Assembly: GCF_036924745.1 (NCBI RefSeq)
Contig: NZ_JAZHSD010000001.1
Coordinates: forward strand, 6,323,001 to 6,387,000
DNA: 64,000 nt
Origin: Bradyrhizobium sp. AZCC 1693
GTDB taxonomy: Bacteria > Pseudomonadota > Alphaproteobacteria > Rhizobiales > Xanthobacteraceae
Direction of reading: 5' to 3'
The notes beneath the pieces were generated by a model. It did not search any database and had not been told where the DNA came from. It was given only the letters and a program-made list of their open reading frames with translations. Below, in pieces: positions 56,381 to 64,000 of this stretch. Both the position numbers and the translations under genes were made by a program. Every line of letters begins with the position of its first letter. The first letter of the stretch is position 1.

Positions 56381-56776
56381 ATGGCGGTTGATTTGTCCAT
56401 GCCGGTTCTGGTGGTTGATGACTACAGCACCATGATCCGCATCATCCGAAATCTTCTGAAGCAGCTCGGCTTCGACAACATCGACGATGCCAGCGACGGC
56501 TCGGCGGCACTGAACAAGATGCGCGGCAAGAAATACGGGCTCGTGATCTCCGACTGGAACATGGAGCCGATGACCGGCTACGACCTGCTCAAGGAAGTCC
56601 GCGCCGACCCCAACCTCGCCACCACGCCCTTCATCATGATCACGGCGGAATCCAAGACCGAGAACGTGATCGCCGCCAAGAAGGCCGGCGTGAACAATTA
56701 CATCGTCAAGCCGTTCAACGCGGCGACGCTGAAGACCAAGATCGAGGCGGTCTTCCCGGACATGGCGACGGCGTAA
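56381..56776 (+). CDS. cheY: CheY-type single-domain response regulator
   Basis: The 131-residue receiver domain starts at the ATG at 56381 directly after GGGGGAAAAG. Active-site residues are intact: Asp13-Asp14 (VVDDYS), phosphorylated Asp58 (ISDWNM), Thr88 (IMITAES) and Lys110 (IVKPFN). There is no output domain. It should bind the flagellar motor switch when phosphorylated. The kinase is not in the window. A CheZ-type phosphatase, which could dephosphorylate it, is encoded at 7802-8578. Confidence 0.92.
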   Translation: MAVDLSMPVLVVDDYSTMIRIIRNLLKQLGFDNIDDASDGSAALNKMRGKKYGLVISDWNMEPMTGYDLLKEVRADPNLATTPFIMITAESKTENVIAAKKAGVNNYIVKPFNAATLKTKIEAVFPDMATA

Positions 56777-56949
56777 GGCGCCTGGTCTCCAGCTCGCTCC
56801 AATTCTCGTGATGCCCGGCCCAATCCCGGGCATGCTGCGCTCTCATGAGTCCACGCCCTACCAGGTCTTGCGTTTTCGGATGATGTAAGGTCCATTCCTA
56901 CTTTGCATGGGGTTGTTTTCGCAATTTTGAGTCCGGTGCAGCGATGCAC

Positions 56950-57804
56950 CTACCACCGCAGCTCGCGCATCAGCGCGCGGGGTGGATGTCCGAACAGCTC
57001 TTTCACCGAGGCCGGGTCGAGCTGGTCGATGCCCTCGAATTCCTCGGAATGGATGCCGCGGGTCAGGAAAAGACAATCGATTCCGAAACCGAGCGCGCCG
57101 GTGAGATCGGTCCGCACCGAATCTCCGATCGCCAGCACGCGATCGAGCGGGGTCGGCTGGCCGCGGCGTTCGGCGGCGAGCGCCATGGCGCGTTCATAGA
57201 TCGGCCGATGCGGCTTGCCGTAGAAGATCACCTCGCCGCCCAGTTCGCGATAGAGCTCGGCGATCGCGCCCGCGCAATAGATCAGGCGGTCGCCGCGTTC
57301 GACGACGATGTCGGGGTTGGCGCAGACCAGCGGAAGCTTGTGTTCGCGCGCCAGCAGCATCATCGCGCGATAGTCTTCCGCCGATTCGGTTTCGTCGTCG
57401 AACAGGCCGGTGCAGACGATGTAGTCGGCCTGCTCCAGCGGCGCCATCACGGCATCGAGCCCGCGATGGATCGACGAATCCCGATCCGGACCGATCCAGA
57501 ACATCTTCTTGCCGGGATGGTCGGCGACGAAATTCCGGGTCAGGTCGCCGGAACTGACGATGGCGTCGTAGGTTTCGTCGGCGACGCCGAGCTTGCGCAA
57601 CTGGCGCTGCACGGAATCGGCCGGCCGCGGCGCGTTGGTGATCAGGATGACGGTGCCGCCGCGCTGGCGGTAGGTGTGCAGCGCCTCGCAGGCTTCGGGA
57701 AAGGACTCGAGCCCGTTATGCACCACGCCCCAGATGTCGGAGAGGATGACCTCCACGCCGTCCACGAGGTCGCTCAGCCTCTCCGCAAAATGCAATGAGG
57801 TCAT
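56950..57804 (-). CDS. HAD-superfamily class IIA phosphatase (TIGR01459-like)
   Basis: The 284-residue HAD hydrolase carries the nucleophile motif DIWGVVHNGLE (first Asp near residue 23; the usual DxDGT reads DIWGV), LITNAPRP for motif II, and GDSVRTDLTGALGFG for motifs III/IV. The NagD-like cap contains CANPDIVVERGDRLIYCAGAIA. This variant is known in alphaproteobacteria as a separate HAD-IIA family of unclear substrate. It is convergent with cheY and shares a transcript direction with the EAL gene. Confidence 0.87.
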   Translation of the reverse strand: MTSLHFAERLSDLVDGVEVILSDIWGVVHNGLESFPEACEALHTYRQRGGTVILITNAPRPADSVQRQLRKLGVADETYDAIVSSGDLTRNFVADHPGKKMFWIGPDRDSSIHRGLDAVMAPLEQADYIVCTGLFDDETESAEDYRAMMLLAREHKLPLVCANPDIVVERGDRLIYCAGAIAELYRELGGEVIFYGKPHRPIYERAMALAAERRGQPTPLDRVLAIGDSVRTDLTGALGFGIDCLFLTRGIHSEEFEGIDQLDPASVKELFGHPPRALMRELRW

Positions 57805-57819
57805 GAGTTTGGAAGCCTG

Positions 57820-59277
57820 TTAGCCGGGTCCCGCGGCGCGGCGCGCCAGCGCGGCATTGCCGGTCGCCCGCATCGGGGACTCTGCGGCCGGGCCGGCGAT
57901 GGGAACGGTGTTGCTGGAGCCATTGGGAGTGCCGGATTCCTTGTTCGCTGTCGCCCCGCCGGTAGCAGATGCCCCCTCGGGCCGCAACGGCCGCGGCGGC
58001 GCAAACAGGAAGCCCTGCCCAAACCGCACGTCATAGTCGAGCAGGTCCACCACCGCGCGCTCGCCCTCGATCTTCTCGGCGATCAGGTCGATGCCGAAGC
58101 GGCCGAGCAGGTCGGATAGGTCGGAAGGGTGGATGTCCGAGGTCGAGCTCTGCTTGGGATCGAGCAGCAATGCCGCCGGCACCTTGATGAAACGGACGCC
58201 ACGGTCGGCGAGGTCGCGTGGCTCGATCCGCAAGTCGGTGACGTGATCGATCGAGAAGCGGTACCCGCGCTGCGACAGCGCGGCGAGATTCTCGATTTCG
58301 GTCGGGCCGAGGTGGCGGAACGCCGCCTGCTTGAATTCGAGCACGAAGGACGGCGCCAGCGCCCGATTGGCCTCGAGGAAGTCGAGGCATTGCGCGAAAT
58401 TGACGGGGTTGCCGAGCGTCGCCGCCGAGACGTTGCAGAACACGCCGACGTCCTTGTTGCGCACCATCAGGCGCCGCAGCACCTGGATACAGCGCAACAT
58501 CACCATGTGATCGATCCTGCCGATCAGCCCGCCGGCTTCGGCGGTGGGGATGAAATCGTCGGCGACGAGAATCTGGTCCTTGTCGTCGCGCAGCCGCGTC
58601 ACCGCCTCGTAGAAGCGCACCTTGCGCTGCGGCAGCGTCACCATCGGCTGCAGGTAGATATCGAGCCTGCTTTCCTCGACGGCGTTTTTCACCGCGGCAA
58701 GCAGCTGTGGCTGGTTGCGCGAGGGCGGGGTGGCTTCCGCTGAAGGCGCCGGCTTTGCAGCAGCAACCGGCGCGGGCCTGGCGGCAGGCGCCGCTGGCTC
58801 GGGGGTGATTGCCGGCTCTACCTGCGGTTCGGAATGCGGCCTGCCCGACGGGGCGGGGGGCGCGGCCGCGCCCGAGGCCAGCAGATCCTCATGGCTCGCC
58901 ACCGAGATGGCCAGTTGCTTGACCAGTCCGCCGAGCTCGTTGATCTCGCCGAGGACGGCCTGGATGCGGTCGGAGCCTGCAGAGTTCGCCGACACCATCC
59001 GGCCCTCGACCGCGGCGAGCCGGCGGCCGAATTCGGCGACCTGGCGGGCGAGGTCGGCGGTGCCGCGGGAAAGATCGGCGATCTGGCCGCCGACGTCGGA
59101 GCGGTCGCGCAACCGCATCGACACGGCGTTGTAGAGGATCAGGAAGGTCAGCGCGGTGAGCGCCACAATCGCGGAGTCGGTGCCGCTGAAGCCGGCCACC
59201 GCATGCAGGACGAGGCCGAGGGAGGCTGCAACCAGCACCATGCAGATGGCGATGAAAATGGTCGAAATGCGAATCAT
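57820..59277 (-). CDS. TipF-like degenerate EAL-domain protein (c-di-GMP effector candidate)
   Basis: The 485-residue inner-membrane protein has two N-terminal membrane helices (about 5-27 and 34-52), a coiled-coil (about 60-130), a Pro/Ala-rich linker (135-190) and an EAL domain (about 195-430). The signature is EAV at 224-226, Asn282, Glu314 and Gln421 are kept, but the metal-binding DDFG reads DHVT at 344-347, so hydrolysis is unlikely. This order and the degeneration match Caulobacter TipF, which binds c-di-GMP to start flagellum assembly. cheY lies close on the other strand. Confidence 0.85.
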   Translation of the reverse strand: MIRISTIFIAICMVLVAASLGLVLHAVAGFSGTDSAIVALTALTFLILYNAVSMRLRDRSDVGGQIADLSRGTADLARQVAEFGRRLAAVEGRMVSANSAGSDRIQAVLGEINELGGLVKQLAISVASHEDLLASGAAAPPAPSGRPHSEPQVEPAITPEPAAPAARPAPVAAAKPAPSAEATPPSRNQPQLLAAVKNAVEESRLDIYLQPMVTLPQRKVRFYEAVTRLRDDKDQILVADDFIPTAEAGGLIGRIDHMVMLRCIQVLRRLMVRNKDVGVFCNVSAATLGNPVNFAQCLDFLEANRALAPSFVLEFKQAAFRHLGPTEIENLAALSQRGYRFSIDHVTDLRIEPRDLADRGVRFIKVPAALLLDPKQSSTSDIHPSDLSDLLGRFGIDLIAEKIEGERAVVDLLDYDVRFGQGFLFAPPRPLRPEGASATGGATANKESGTPNGSSNTVPIAGPAAESPMRATGNAALARRAAGPG

Positions 59278-59533
59278 GTTGCGCGCTGCGCCCTCAGGTC
59301 TGAACTGTCCTCACCCCGGGAAAACACGGATGTTTCAGACACGTTCCGATATTGCCCGCCCTAAGCGCAGCAACCTTAGCATCAATGTTGATTCGCAGAG
59401 CTAGTGTTCTTTGCCGGAACCGGAAATGCAGCGCCGGTCAGTCGCGTGTCCCTGCCCTTATGCGCAATTGCGCATCGGGAGCCGTGGCCCGTGAGGTGGG
59501 CCCCGGCGCAAGGCCGGGGCACGAGAGCGATGG

Positions 59534-60880
59534 TTACGCCGTCGCGCGGATCACCTTGGTGACCTTTTCGATGATCTCGCCGATCTGGTCTTCGGTGATG
59601 ATCAGGGGCGGGGTCAGGCACAGCGTGTCGCCGGCAATCCGCAGCATCAAATCATTGTCGTGGAAGGCGCTGTTGAGCCCGGCGAAGCCGCGCTTGCCCG
59701 GCGCGTCTGCGGCCGGCGCGAGATCGATGCCGGCGGTGAGGCCGACAGTGCGGATATCCACGACGCCGGGCTCGTTCCGCAGCGACATCACCGCGTCGGC
59801 GAATTTCGGCTCGAGCCCATGCGCGCGCTCGAACAGCTTTTCGTCGCGGTAGATGTCGAGCGTGGCGAGACCCGCCGCGCAGGCCAGCGGATGGGCCGAG
59901 TAGGTGTAGCCATGGGCCAGTTCGACCGCATGTTCCGGGCCGTTCATGAAGGCGTCGTGAATGGTGTCGCGCACCAATACGCCGCCCATCGGCGCCGCGC
60001 CATTGGTGATGCCCTTGGCGAAGGTCAGCATGTCGGGCACCACGCCATAGCGTTCGGCGGCAAAGGCGAAGCCGAGCCGGCCAAAGCCGGTGATGACCTC
60101 GTCGAAGATCAGGAGGATGCCGTGCTTCTGGGTGATCTCGCGCAGCCGCTTGAGATAGTCCTTCGGCGCCGGCAGCACGCCGGTTGACCCCGCCATCGGC
60201 TCGACGATCACGGCCGCGACGGTGTTGGCGCCATGGAGGTTGACGATGCGTTCGAGCTCGTCGGCGAAATGCGCGCCATAGTCGGGTTCGCCCTTGCTGA
60301 AGGCTTGCTTCTCGCGGTCATAGGTCGCCGGCAAATGGTCGACGCCGGTCAGCAGCGAGCCGAACATCTTGCGATTGCCGACGATGCCGCCGACGGAGGT
60401 GCCGCCAAAACCGACGCCGTGATAGCCGCGCTCACGGCCGATCAGGCGGATGCGGCTGCCCTGGCCGTTGATCTGGTGATAGGCGAGCGCGATCTTGAGC
60501 GCGGTGTCAGCTGCCTCCGAGCCGGAATTGCAGAAGAACACGTGGTCGAGGCCTGCGGGCGCCAGCTCCGCGATGCGGCTGGCAAGTTCGAAGGCCTGCG
60601 GGATGCCGAACTGGAACGGCGGCGCATAGTCCAGCGCCTCGGCCTGCTTGGCGATCGCCGACGAAATCTGGGTGCGGCCGTGGCCGGCATTGGTGCACCA
60701 CATTCCGGAGGCGCCGTCGATGATCTTGCGGCCGTCGACGGTGAAGTAATGCATGTCCTTGGCGCCGGCGAGCAGCCGCGGGTTCTTCTTGAACGCCCGG
60801 TTCGCGGTGAACGGCATCCAGTGCGCGGCGAGGTCGTTCGGAACCGCGACGGGGGTGGGACGGGGGCTCTTGTCCAGCAT
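59534..60880 (-). CDS. Class III aminotransferase (omega-amino acid:pyruvate type)
   Basis: The 448-residue PLP enzyme starts at ATG 60880 (MLDKSPRPTPVAVPND). Signatures are GSEAADTALKIALAYHQINGQG, RERGYHGVGFGGTSVGG, the PLP Asp in LLIFDEVITGFGRLG, and the Schiff-base Lys in LTFAKGITNGAAPMGG. The arrangement resembles beta-alanine:pyruvate aminotransferases. It likely transfers the amino group of a beta- or omega-amino acid to pyruvate. It is a single-gene unit with GC-rich hairpins near 59465-59525 after its end. Confidence 0.92.
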   Translation of the reverse strand: MLDKSPRPTPVAVPNDLAAHWMPFTANRAFKKNPRLLAGAKDMHYFTVDGRKIIDGASGMWCTNAGHGRTQISSAIAKQAEALDYAPPFQFGIPQAFELASRIAELAPAGLDHVFFCNSGSEAADTALKIALAYHQINGQGSRIRLIGRERGYHGVGFGGTSVGGIVGNRKMFGSLLTGVDHLPATYDREKQAFSKGEPDYGAHFADELERIVNLHGANTVAAVIVEPMAGSTGVLPAPKDYLKRLREITQKHGILLIFDEVITGFGRLGFAFAAERYGVVPDMLTFAKGITNGAAPMGGVLVRDTIHDAFMNGPEHAVELAHGYTYSAHPLACAAGLATLDIYRDEKLFERAHGLEPKFADAVMSLRNEPGVVDIRTVGLTAGIDLAPAADAPGKRGFAGLNSAFHDNDLMLRIAGDTLCLTPPLIITEDQIGEIIEKVTKVIRATA

Positions 60881-60985
60881 GGGCGGCCTCTTTTCGGTTT
60901 GGGGTGCGGGCTGCCGCCAAGTTATCAGCTTCGCCGGAAGACGGGAACGCCAACAGGCCGTGATATTTCCGCGCAATATGCCGGA

Positions 60986-61951
60986 TCAAAGATCGGCGGC
61001 GGCGATCCAGAACACCTCGCCCTCGGAATCCTCGGTATCGAGCCAGAGCAGCGGCAGTTGGGGATAGGCGGCTTCGAGCTGCGGGCGGCATCGGCCGATC
61101 TCGCATAACAGCCCGCCCTGCGGCGTCAGGTGCGCTTCTGCCTCGTCGAGGATGCGCCTGACAATGTCGAGCCCGTCGGCGCCGCCATCGAAGGCAAGCT
61201 TCGGCTCGGCGCGGCACTCGCGCGGCAGGCCGGCCAGGCCTTCCGCATCGACATAGGGCGGATTGGAAATGATCAGGTCGTAGCGCTTGTCGTCCAGCGG
61301 CTTGAACAGATCGCCACGGTACAGCGTGAGCCTGTTCTCCAGCCCGTAGTCCCGGACATTGCGCGCGGCGACTTCGAGCGCATCCTTTGAAATATCCACC
61401 GCGTCGATTTCCGCATTCGGAAAATTCCGGCTGGCCAGGATGGCAAGGCAGCCCGAGCCGGTGCAGAGGTCGAGCACGCTTTCCACCGCGCCCGGGTCCG
61501 AGATCAGCGAGCCGGCCTCCTCATCGCCGTCGCCGCCGAAATGCTGCTCCAGCAATTCGCCGATGAACGAGCGCGGCACGATGGTGCGCTCGTCGACATA
61601 GAACGGCAGGCCGCGCATGTAGATCTTGTTGACGAGGTAGGCCGTGGGTTTTCGCGTGGTGACGCGGCGCGCGATCAGATCGAGGATCTTTCGGCCTTCG
61701 GCGGCGGTGATGCGCGCGGTGGCGAATGCCTCGAACTGGTCGGGGTGCAGATGCAGCGCCTCGCAGACCAGGAAGGCGGCTTCCGCCACCGGATCGGTGG
61801 TGCCGTGCGCGAATACCAGCCTGGCTTCGACGAAGCGGCTGACGGCATATCGGACGAAATCGAGCAGTGTCAGCAATTCGCCCGCGCCGACCTTGGGAAA
61901 TTTCGATGAGCCAGCGCTGCGCATCGCCGCCGGTTTTGCGCGCTTGGCCAT
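60986..61951 (-). CDS. prmB: Ribosomal protein L3 glutamine methyltransferase PrmB
   Basis: The 321-residue SAM-dependent enzyme methylates a Gln side chain of ribosomal protein L3. PrmB-specific segments are FYVDERTIVPRSFIGELL (about 132-149) and the catalytic NPPYVDAEGLAGLPRECRAEP; the SAM site is VLDLCTGSGCLAILASR. The start overlaps the moaE stop by one base (TGATG). It may share the minus-strand transcript with moaE. Confidence 0.92.
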   Translation of the reverse strand: MAKRAKPAAMRSAGSSKFPKVGAGELLTLLDFVRYAVSRFVEARLVFAHGTTDPVAEAAFLVCEALHLHPDQFEAFATARITAAEGRKILDLIARRVTTRKPTAYLVNKIYMRGLPFYVDERTIVPRSFIGELLEQHFGGDGDEEAGSLISDPGAVESVLDLCTGSGCLAILASRNFPNAEIDAVDISKDALEVAARNVRDYGLENRLTLYRGDLFKPLDDKRYDLIISNPPYVDAEGLAGLPRECRAEPKLAFDGGADGLDIVRRILDEAEAHLTPQGGLLCEIGRCRPQLEAAYPQLPLLWLDTEDSEGEVFWIAAADL

Positions 61952-62418
61952 CAGGATTTGGTCCAGCGCGCGGCGGCGGCATCGTCATGGTCGTGCGCCT
62001 CGACCCAACTCGTGCCTTTTTCGCTTTCCTCGCGCTTCCAGAACGGCGCGTTGGTCTTGAGGTAGTCCATCAGGAATTCCGCCGCCTCGAATGCTGCCTG
62101 GCGATGCGCCGACGCCGTCACCACCAGCACGATGTTCTCGCCCGGCGCGATGCGGCCGAACCGGTGAATGATGGTGAGGCCCTGCAACGGCCAGCGCGAC
62201 AGCGCCTCGTCGGCGTGGCGCCCGATCTCGGCCTCCGCCATGCCGGGATAATGCTCGAGCGTCAGCGCGGCGATCGGCTCGCCGTTCTCGCTGCCGCGAC
62301 AGATGCCGCTGAACGAGACGACGGCGCCGACATCGGTGCGGCCTTTGCTCAGCGCCGCGATCTCCTGCGCGACGTCGAAATCGGCTTGCTGAATGCGGAT
62401 GGTCGCGGTGACGGACAT
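61951..62418 (-). CDS. moaE: Molybdopterin synthase large subunit MoaE
   Basis: The 155-residue protein, with MoaD, inserts two sulphurs into precursor Z to make molybdopterin. Family features are VVSFSGICRGSENG, LTLEHYPGMAEAEI, HRFGRIAPGENIVLVVTASAHR and the lysine-bearing end LKTNAPFWKREESEKG. It follows moaD by 9 bp. Confidence 0.95.
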   Translation of the reverse strand: MSVTATIRIQQADFDVAQEIAALSKGRTDVGAVVSFSGICRGSENGEPIAALTLEHYPGMAEAEIGRHADEALSRWPLQGLTIIHRFGRIAPGENIVLVVTASAHRQAAFEAAEFLMDYLKTNAPFWKREESEKGTSWVEAHDHDDAAAARWTKS

Positions 62419-62427
62419 CGGGTGGGT

Positions 62428-62679
62428 TCAACCGCCGGTCATCGGCGGGAAGAATGCAATCTCGCGGGCGCCAGCGATCGCAGCGTCCGGCTTGACATGG
62501 GCGTGGTCGATCGCGGCGCGGATCACCTTCGGCTTTTCGAAGGCGTAGGCGTAAGCCTCGCCGCGGCCGGACAGCCAGCCGATCAAATCGTCCACCGTGC
62601 GCACATCGGCCGGCGGCTCGACGGTTTCCTCCGCGACGCCGACCCGCTCGCGTACCCAGGCGAAATATTTCACCTTCAT
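62428..62679 (-). CDS. moaD: Molybdopterin synthase sulphur-carrier subunit MoaD
   Basis: The 83-residue ubiquitin-like protein ends in the required Gly-Gly (FFPPMTGG), which is thiocarboxylated to donate sulphur. The N-terminal strand is MKVKYFAWVRERVGV. Its start overlaps the pgsA stop by 4 nt, so translation is probably coupled. Confidence 0.94.
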   Translation of the reverse strand: MKVKYFAWVRERVGVAEETVEPPADVRTVDDLIGWLSGRGEAYAYAFEKPKVIRAAIDHAHVKPDAAIAGAREIAFFPPMTGG

Positions 62680-63290
62680 CCCTCATCCTCCTTGATGAGG
62701 TGATGGATGCCGGCGCGGAAATAATCCCAGCCGGTGTAGATGGTGAAGATGGCCGACATCCACAGTAGCGCGATTCCGATCAGGGTCGTCGCGGCCAAAA
62801 GCTGCTCGCCGGCTTCGCCAGCGATCAGGAAGCCGATCGCGACCAGCTGGATCGTGGTCTTCCATTTTGCGAGCTTGGTCACGGGCACGCTGACCCGCAG
62901 TGCCGCCAGATATTCCCTCAAGCCTGAGACCAGGATTTCGCGGCACAGGATCACGATGGCAGCCCACAGCGTCCAGCCATGGATGCTGCTGTCGGCTGCC
63001 AGCATCAAGAGGCAGGACGCCACCAGCAGCTTGTCGGCGATCGGGTCGAGCATGCGGCCAAAAGCGGATTGCTGGTCCCAGATTCGCGCATAGTAGCCAT
63101 CGAGGTAGTCGGTCACCGCGGCGGCAATAAACACAGCCAGGGCCACCCAGCGCAGCCACAGCGGGCCGTCCAGGATGGACTGGGCGAAAACGCAGCCGAC
63201 CACCACCGGAATGGCGGCAATACGGGCGTAAGTCAGGATATTCGGTATGGACAGGGTTTTGCCCTGTCCCCTGGTTGTTGCGATGTTCAT
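62676..63290 (-). CDS. pgsA: CDP-diacylglycerol-glycerol-3-phosphate 3-phosphatidyltransferase
   Basis: The 204-residue integral membrane enzyme makes phosphatidylglycerophosphate. The start is ATG 63290 (MNIATTRGQGKTLSIPNILT). The CDP-alcohol phosphotransferase motif is intact: DYLDGYYARIWDQQSAFGRM then LDPIADK (DG-xx-AR-x8-G-xxx-D-xxx-D). Five to six hydrophobic segments. It lies between uvrC and moaD on the minus strand. Confidence 0.94.
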   Translation of the reverse strand: MNIATTRGQGKTLSIPNILTYARIAAIPVVVGCVFAQSILDGPLWLRWVALAVFIAAAVTDYLDGYYARIWDQQSAFGRMLDPIADKLLVASCLLMLAADSSIHGWTLWAAIVILCREILVSGLREYLAALRVSVPVTKLAKWKTTIQLVAIGFLIAGEAGEQLLAATTLIGIALLWMSAIFTIYTGWDYFRAGIHHLIKEDEG

Positions 63291-63390
63291 CCGTCTTACC
63301 AATACCGCTGGAGCGTGAAGGTCAACCGTGCGGACCTGGATCATCTGTCGCAGGCGACGCCCAAATGACAAGCCTTCGACTCGAAATCCC

Positions 63391-64000
63391 TTAACCCGGC
63401 TGTGCATGGAAAAACTCGAAAATCTTGCGGGCGCTTTCGGCGCTGACGCCCGGAACCTTGCCGAGGTCCGTGATCGATGCCCGCTCGATCTCCTTCAGCG
63501 TTCCGAAGTGATGCAGCAAGGCACGTTTGCGTGACGGGCCGATGCCCGGGATTTCCTGCAGGCCGGCTTCCCGGATGTCTTTCTTCCGCAGCTTGCGGTG
63601 CGAGCCGATCACAAAGCGATGCGCCTCGTCGCGCAGCCGCTGGATGAAATACAGCACGGGATCGCGCGGTTCGAGCTTGATGGCTTCGCGGCCCGGCATG
63701 AACAGGGTTTCGCGCCCGGCATCGCGGTCCGGGCCTTTTGCAACGGCCATCAGCGAGACCTGGGTAAGTCCGAGACCCTCGAAAATCTCCCTGACGGCGT
63801 TGAGCTGGCCGCGGCCGCCGTCGATGATGACGAGGTCGGGCCATTGCGGAAACGAATCATCGTCGGCCTTGGCCTTGACGGCATCGCCCTCCGGCGGTTT
63901 CAGCAGCCGCTTGAAGCGCCGTTCCAGCACCTCACGCATCATCGCGTAGTCGTCGCCAGGCGTCAGTCCCTCGGACTTGATGTTGAACTTGCGGTACTGG
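63391..64000 (-). CDS. uvrC: UvrABC system protein C, C-terminal part (partial)
   Basis: The gene enters from the right window edge, so only the last 203 residues are present. They cover the RNase-H-like 5' nuclease (PDLVIIDGGRGQLNA, FIQRLRDEAHRFVIGSHRK) and the C-terminal helix-hairpin-helix pair (IPGIGPSRKRALL and GKVPGVSAESARKI). UvrC makes both incisions in nucleotide excision repair. pgsA follows 100 bp downstream. Confidence 0.95.
   Translation of the reverse strand, partial: QYRKFNIKSEGLTPGDDYAMMREVLERRFKRLLKPPEGDAVKAKADDDSFPQWPDLVIIDGGRGQLNAVREIFEGLGLTQVSLMAVAKGPDRDAGRETLFMPGREAIKLEPRDPVLYFIQRLRDEAHRFVIGSHRKLRKKDIREAGLQEIPGIGPSRKRALLHHFGTLKEIERASITDLGKVPGVSAESARKIFEFFHAQPG

Overview
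The window is high-GC chromosomal DNA from an alphaproteobacterium of the Bradyrhizobium/Rhodopseudomonas type. Supporting signs are the adjacent hisZ-hisG pair, HrcA/CIRCE-controlled groESL, lipid A genes, many TTG/GTG starts, tightly overlapping genes, and several families of long palindromic intergenic repeats typical of this group. No rRNA, tRNA, CRISPR array, prophage or defence island was seen. It is mostly core genome, interrupted by two insertion sequences.

Layout. 1-3240: three exported or uncharacterised proteins on the minus strand; the first is cut by the window edge. 3350-5840: groES-groEL with a TTGACA/TATTCC promoter, a CIRCE operator and an unusual 306-bp repeat-filled gap between the two genes. 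6000-10720: a lipoprotein, an IS30 element, a CheZ-type phosphatase, an L,D-transpeptidase and a DUF2076 protein. 10850-15880: an overlapping glycosyltransferase/ChbG-deacetylase pair, hisZ-hisG and rsmE. 16080-18410: an exported protein, ubiA and a conserved hypothetical. 18690-24490: a plus-strand run of tldE/pmbA, an inositol-monophosphatase-family gene, DUF4170, a DUF374 acyltransferase, kdtA and lpxK, so mainly lipid A-Kdo assembly. 24670-31290: hydrolases, xseA, a small hydrolase/membrane protein/winged-helix operon with a duplicated gene scar, and purD. 31410-35100: an acyl-CoA dehydrogenase, an IS481 element and a fluoroacetate-dehalogenase homologue. 35240-41160: tadA, an rluB-type pseudouridine synthase with a huge disordered N-terminus, rsmD, mutL and a ribbon-helix-helix protein. 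41230-46430: a GMC dehydrogenase/cytochrome c operon, a small secreted protein, a DUF2892-ECF sigma pair and arfB. 46600-56140: two M16 peptidases (one frameshifted), lspA, ileS with a lysine-rich tail, an acetyltransferase and ribF. 56380-64000: cheY, a HAD-IIA phosphatase, a TipF-like EAL protein, an omega-aminotransferase, then the minus-strand set uvrC (partial)-pgsA-moaD-moaE-prmB.

How the genes fit together. The cheZ-like gene, cheY and the TipF-like gene all point to flagellar motility control, but they lie in separate places. kdtA, lpxK, the DUF374 acyltransferase and possibly the glycosyltransferase-ChbG pair shape the outer membrane. rluB, rsmD, rsmE, prmB, tadA and arfB serve the translation machinery. 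No complete new system stands out. The most interesting leads are the fluoroacetate-dehalogenase active site with one lid difference, the ileS basic tail, the degenerate TipF-like EAL protein, the glycosyltransferase-deacetylase pair, two unrelated insertion sequences sitting in copies of the same repeat, and an 11-bp tandem array directly in front of ribF.
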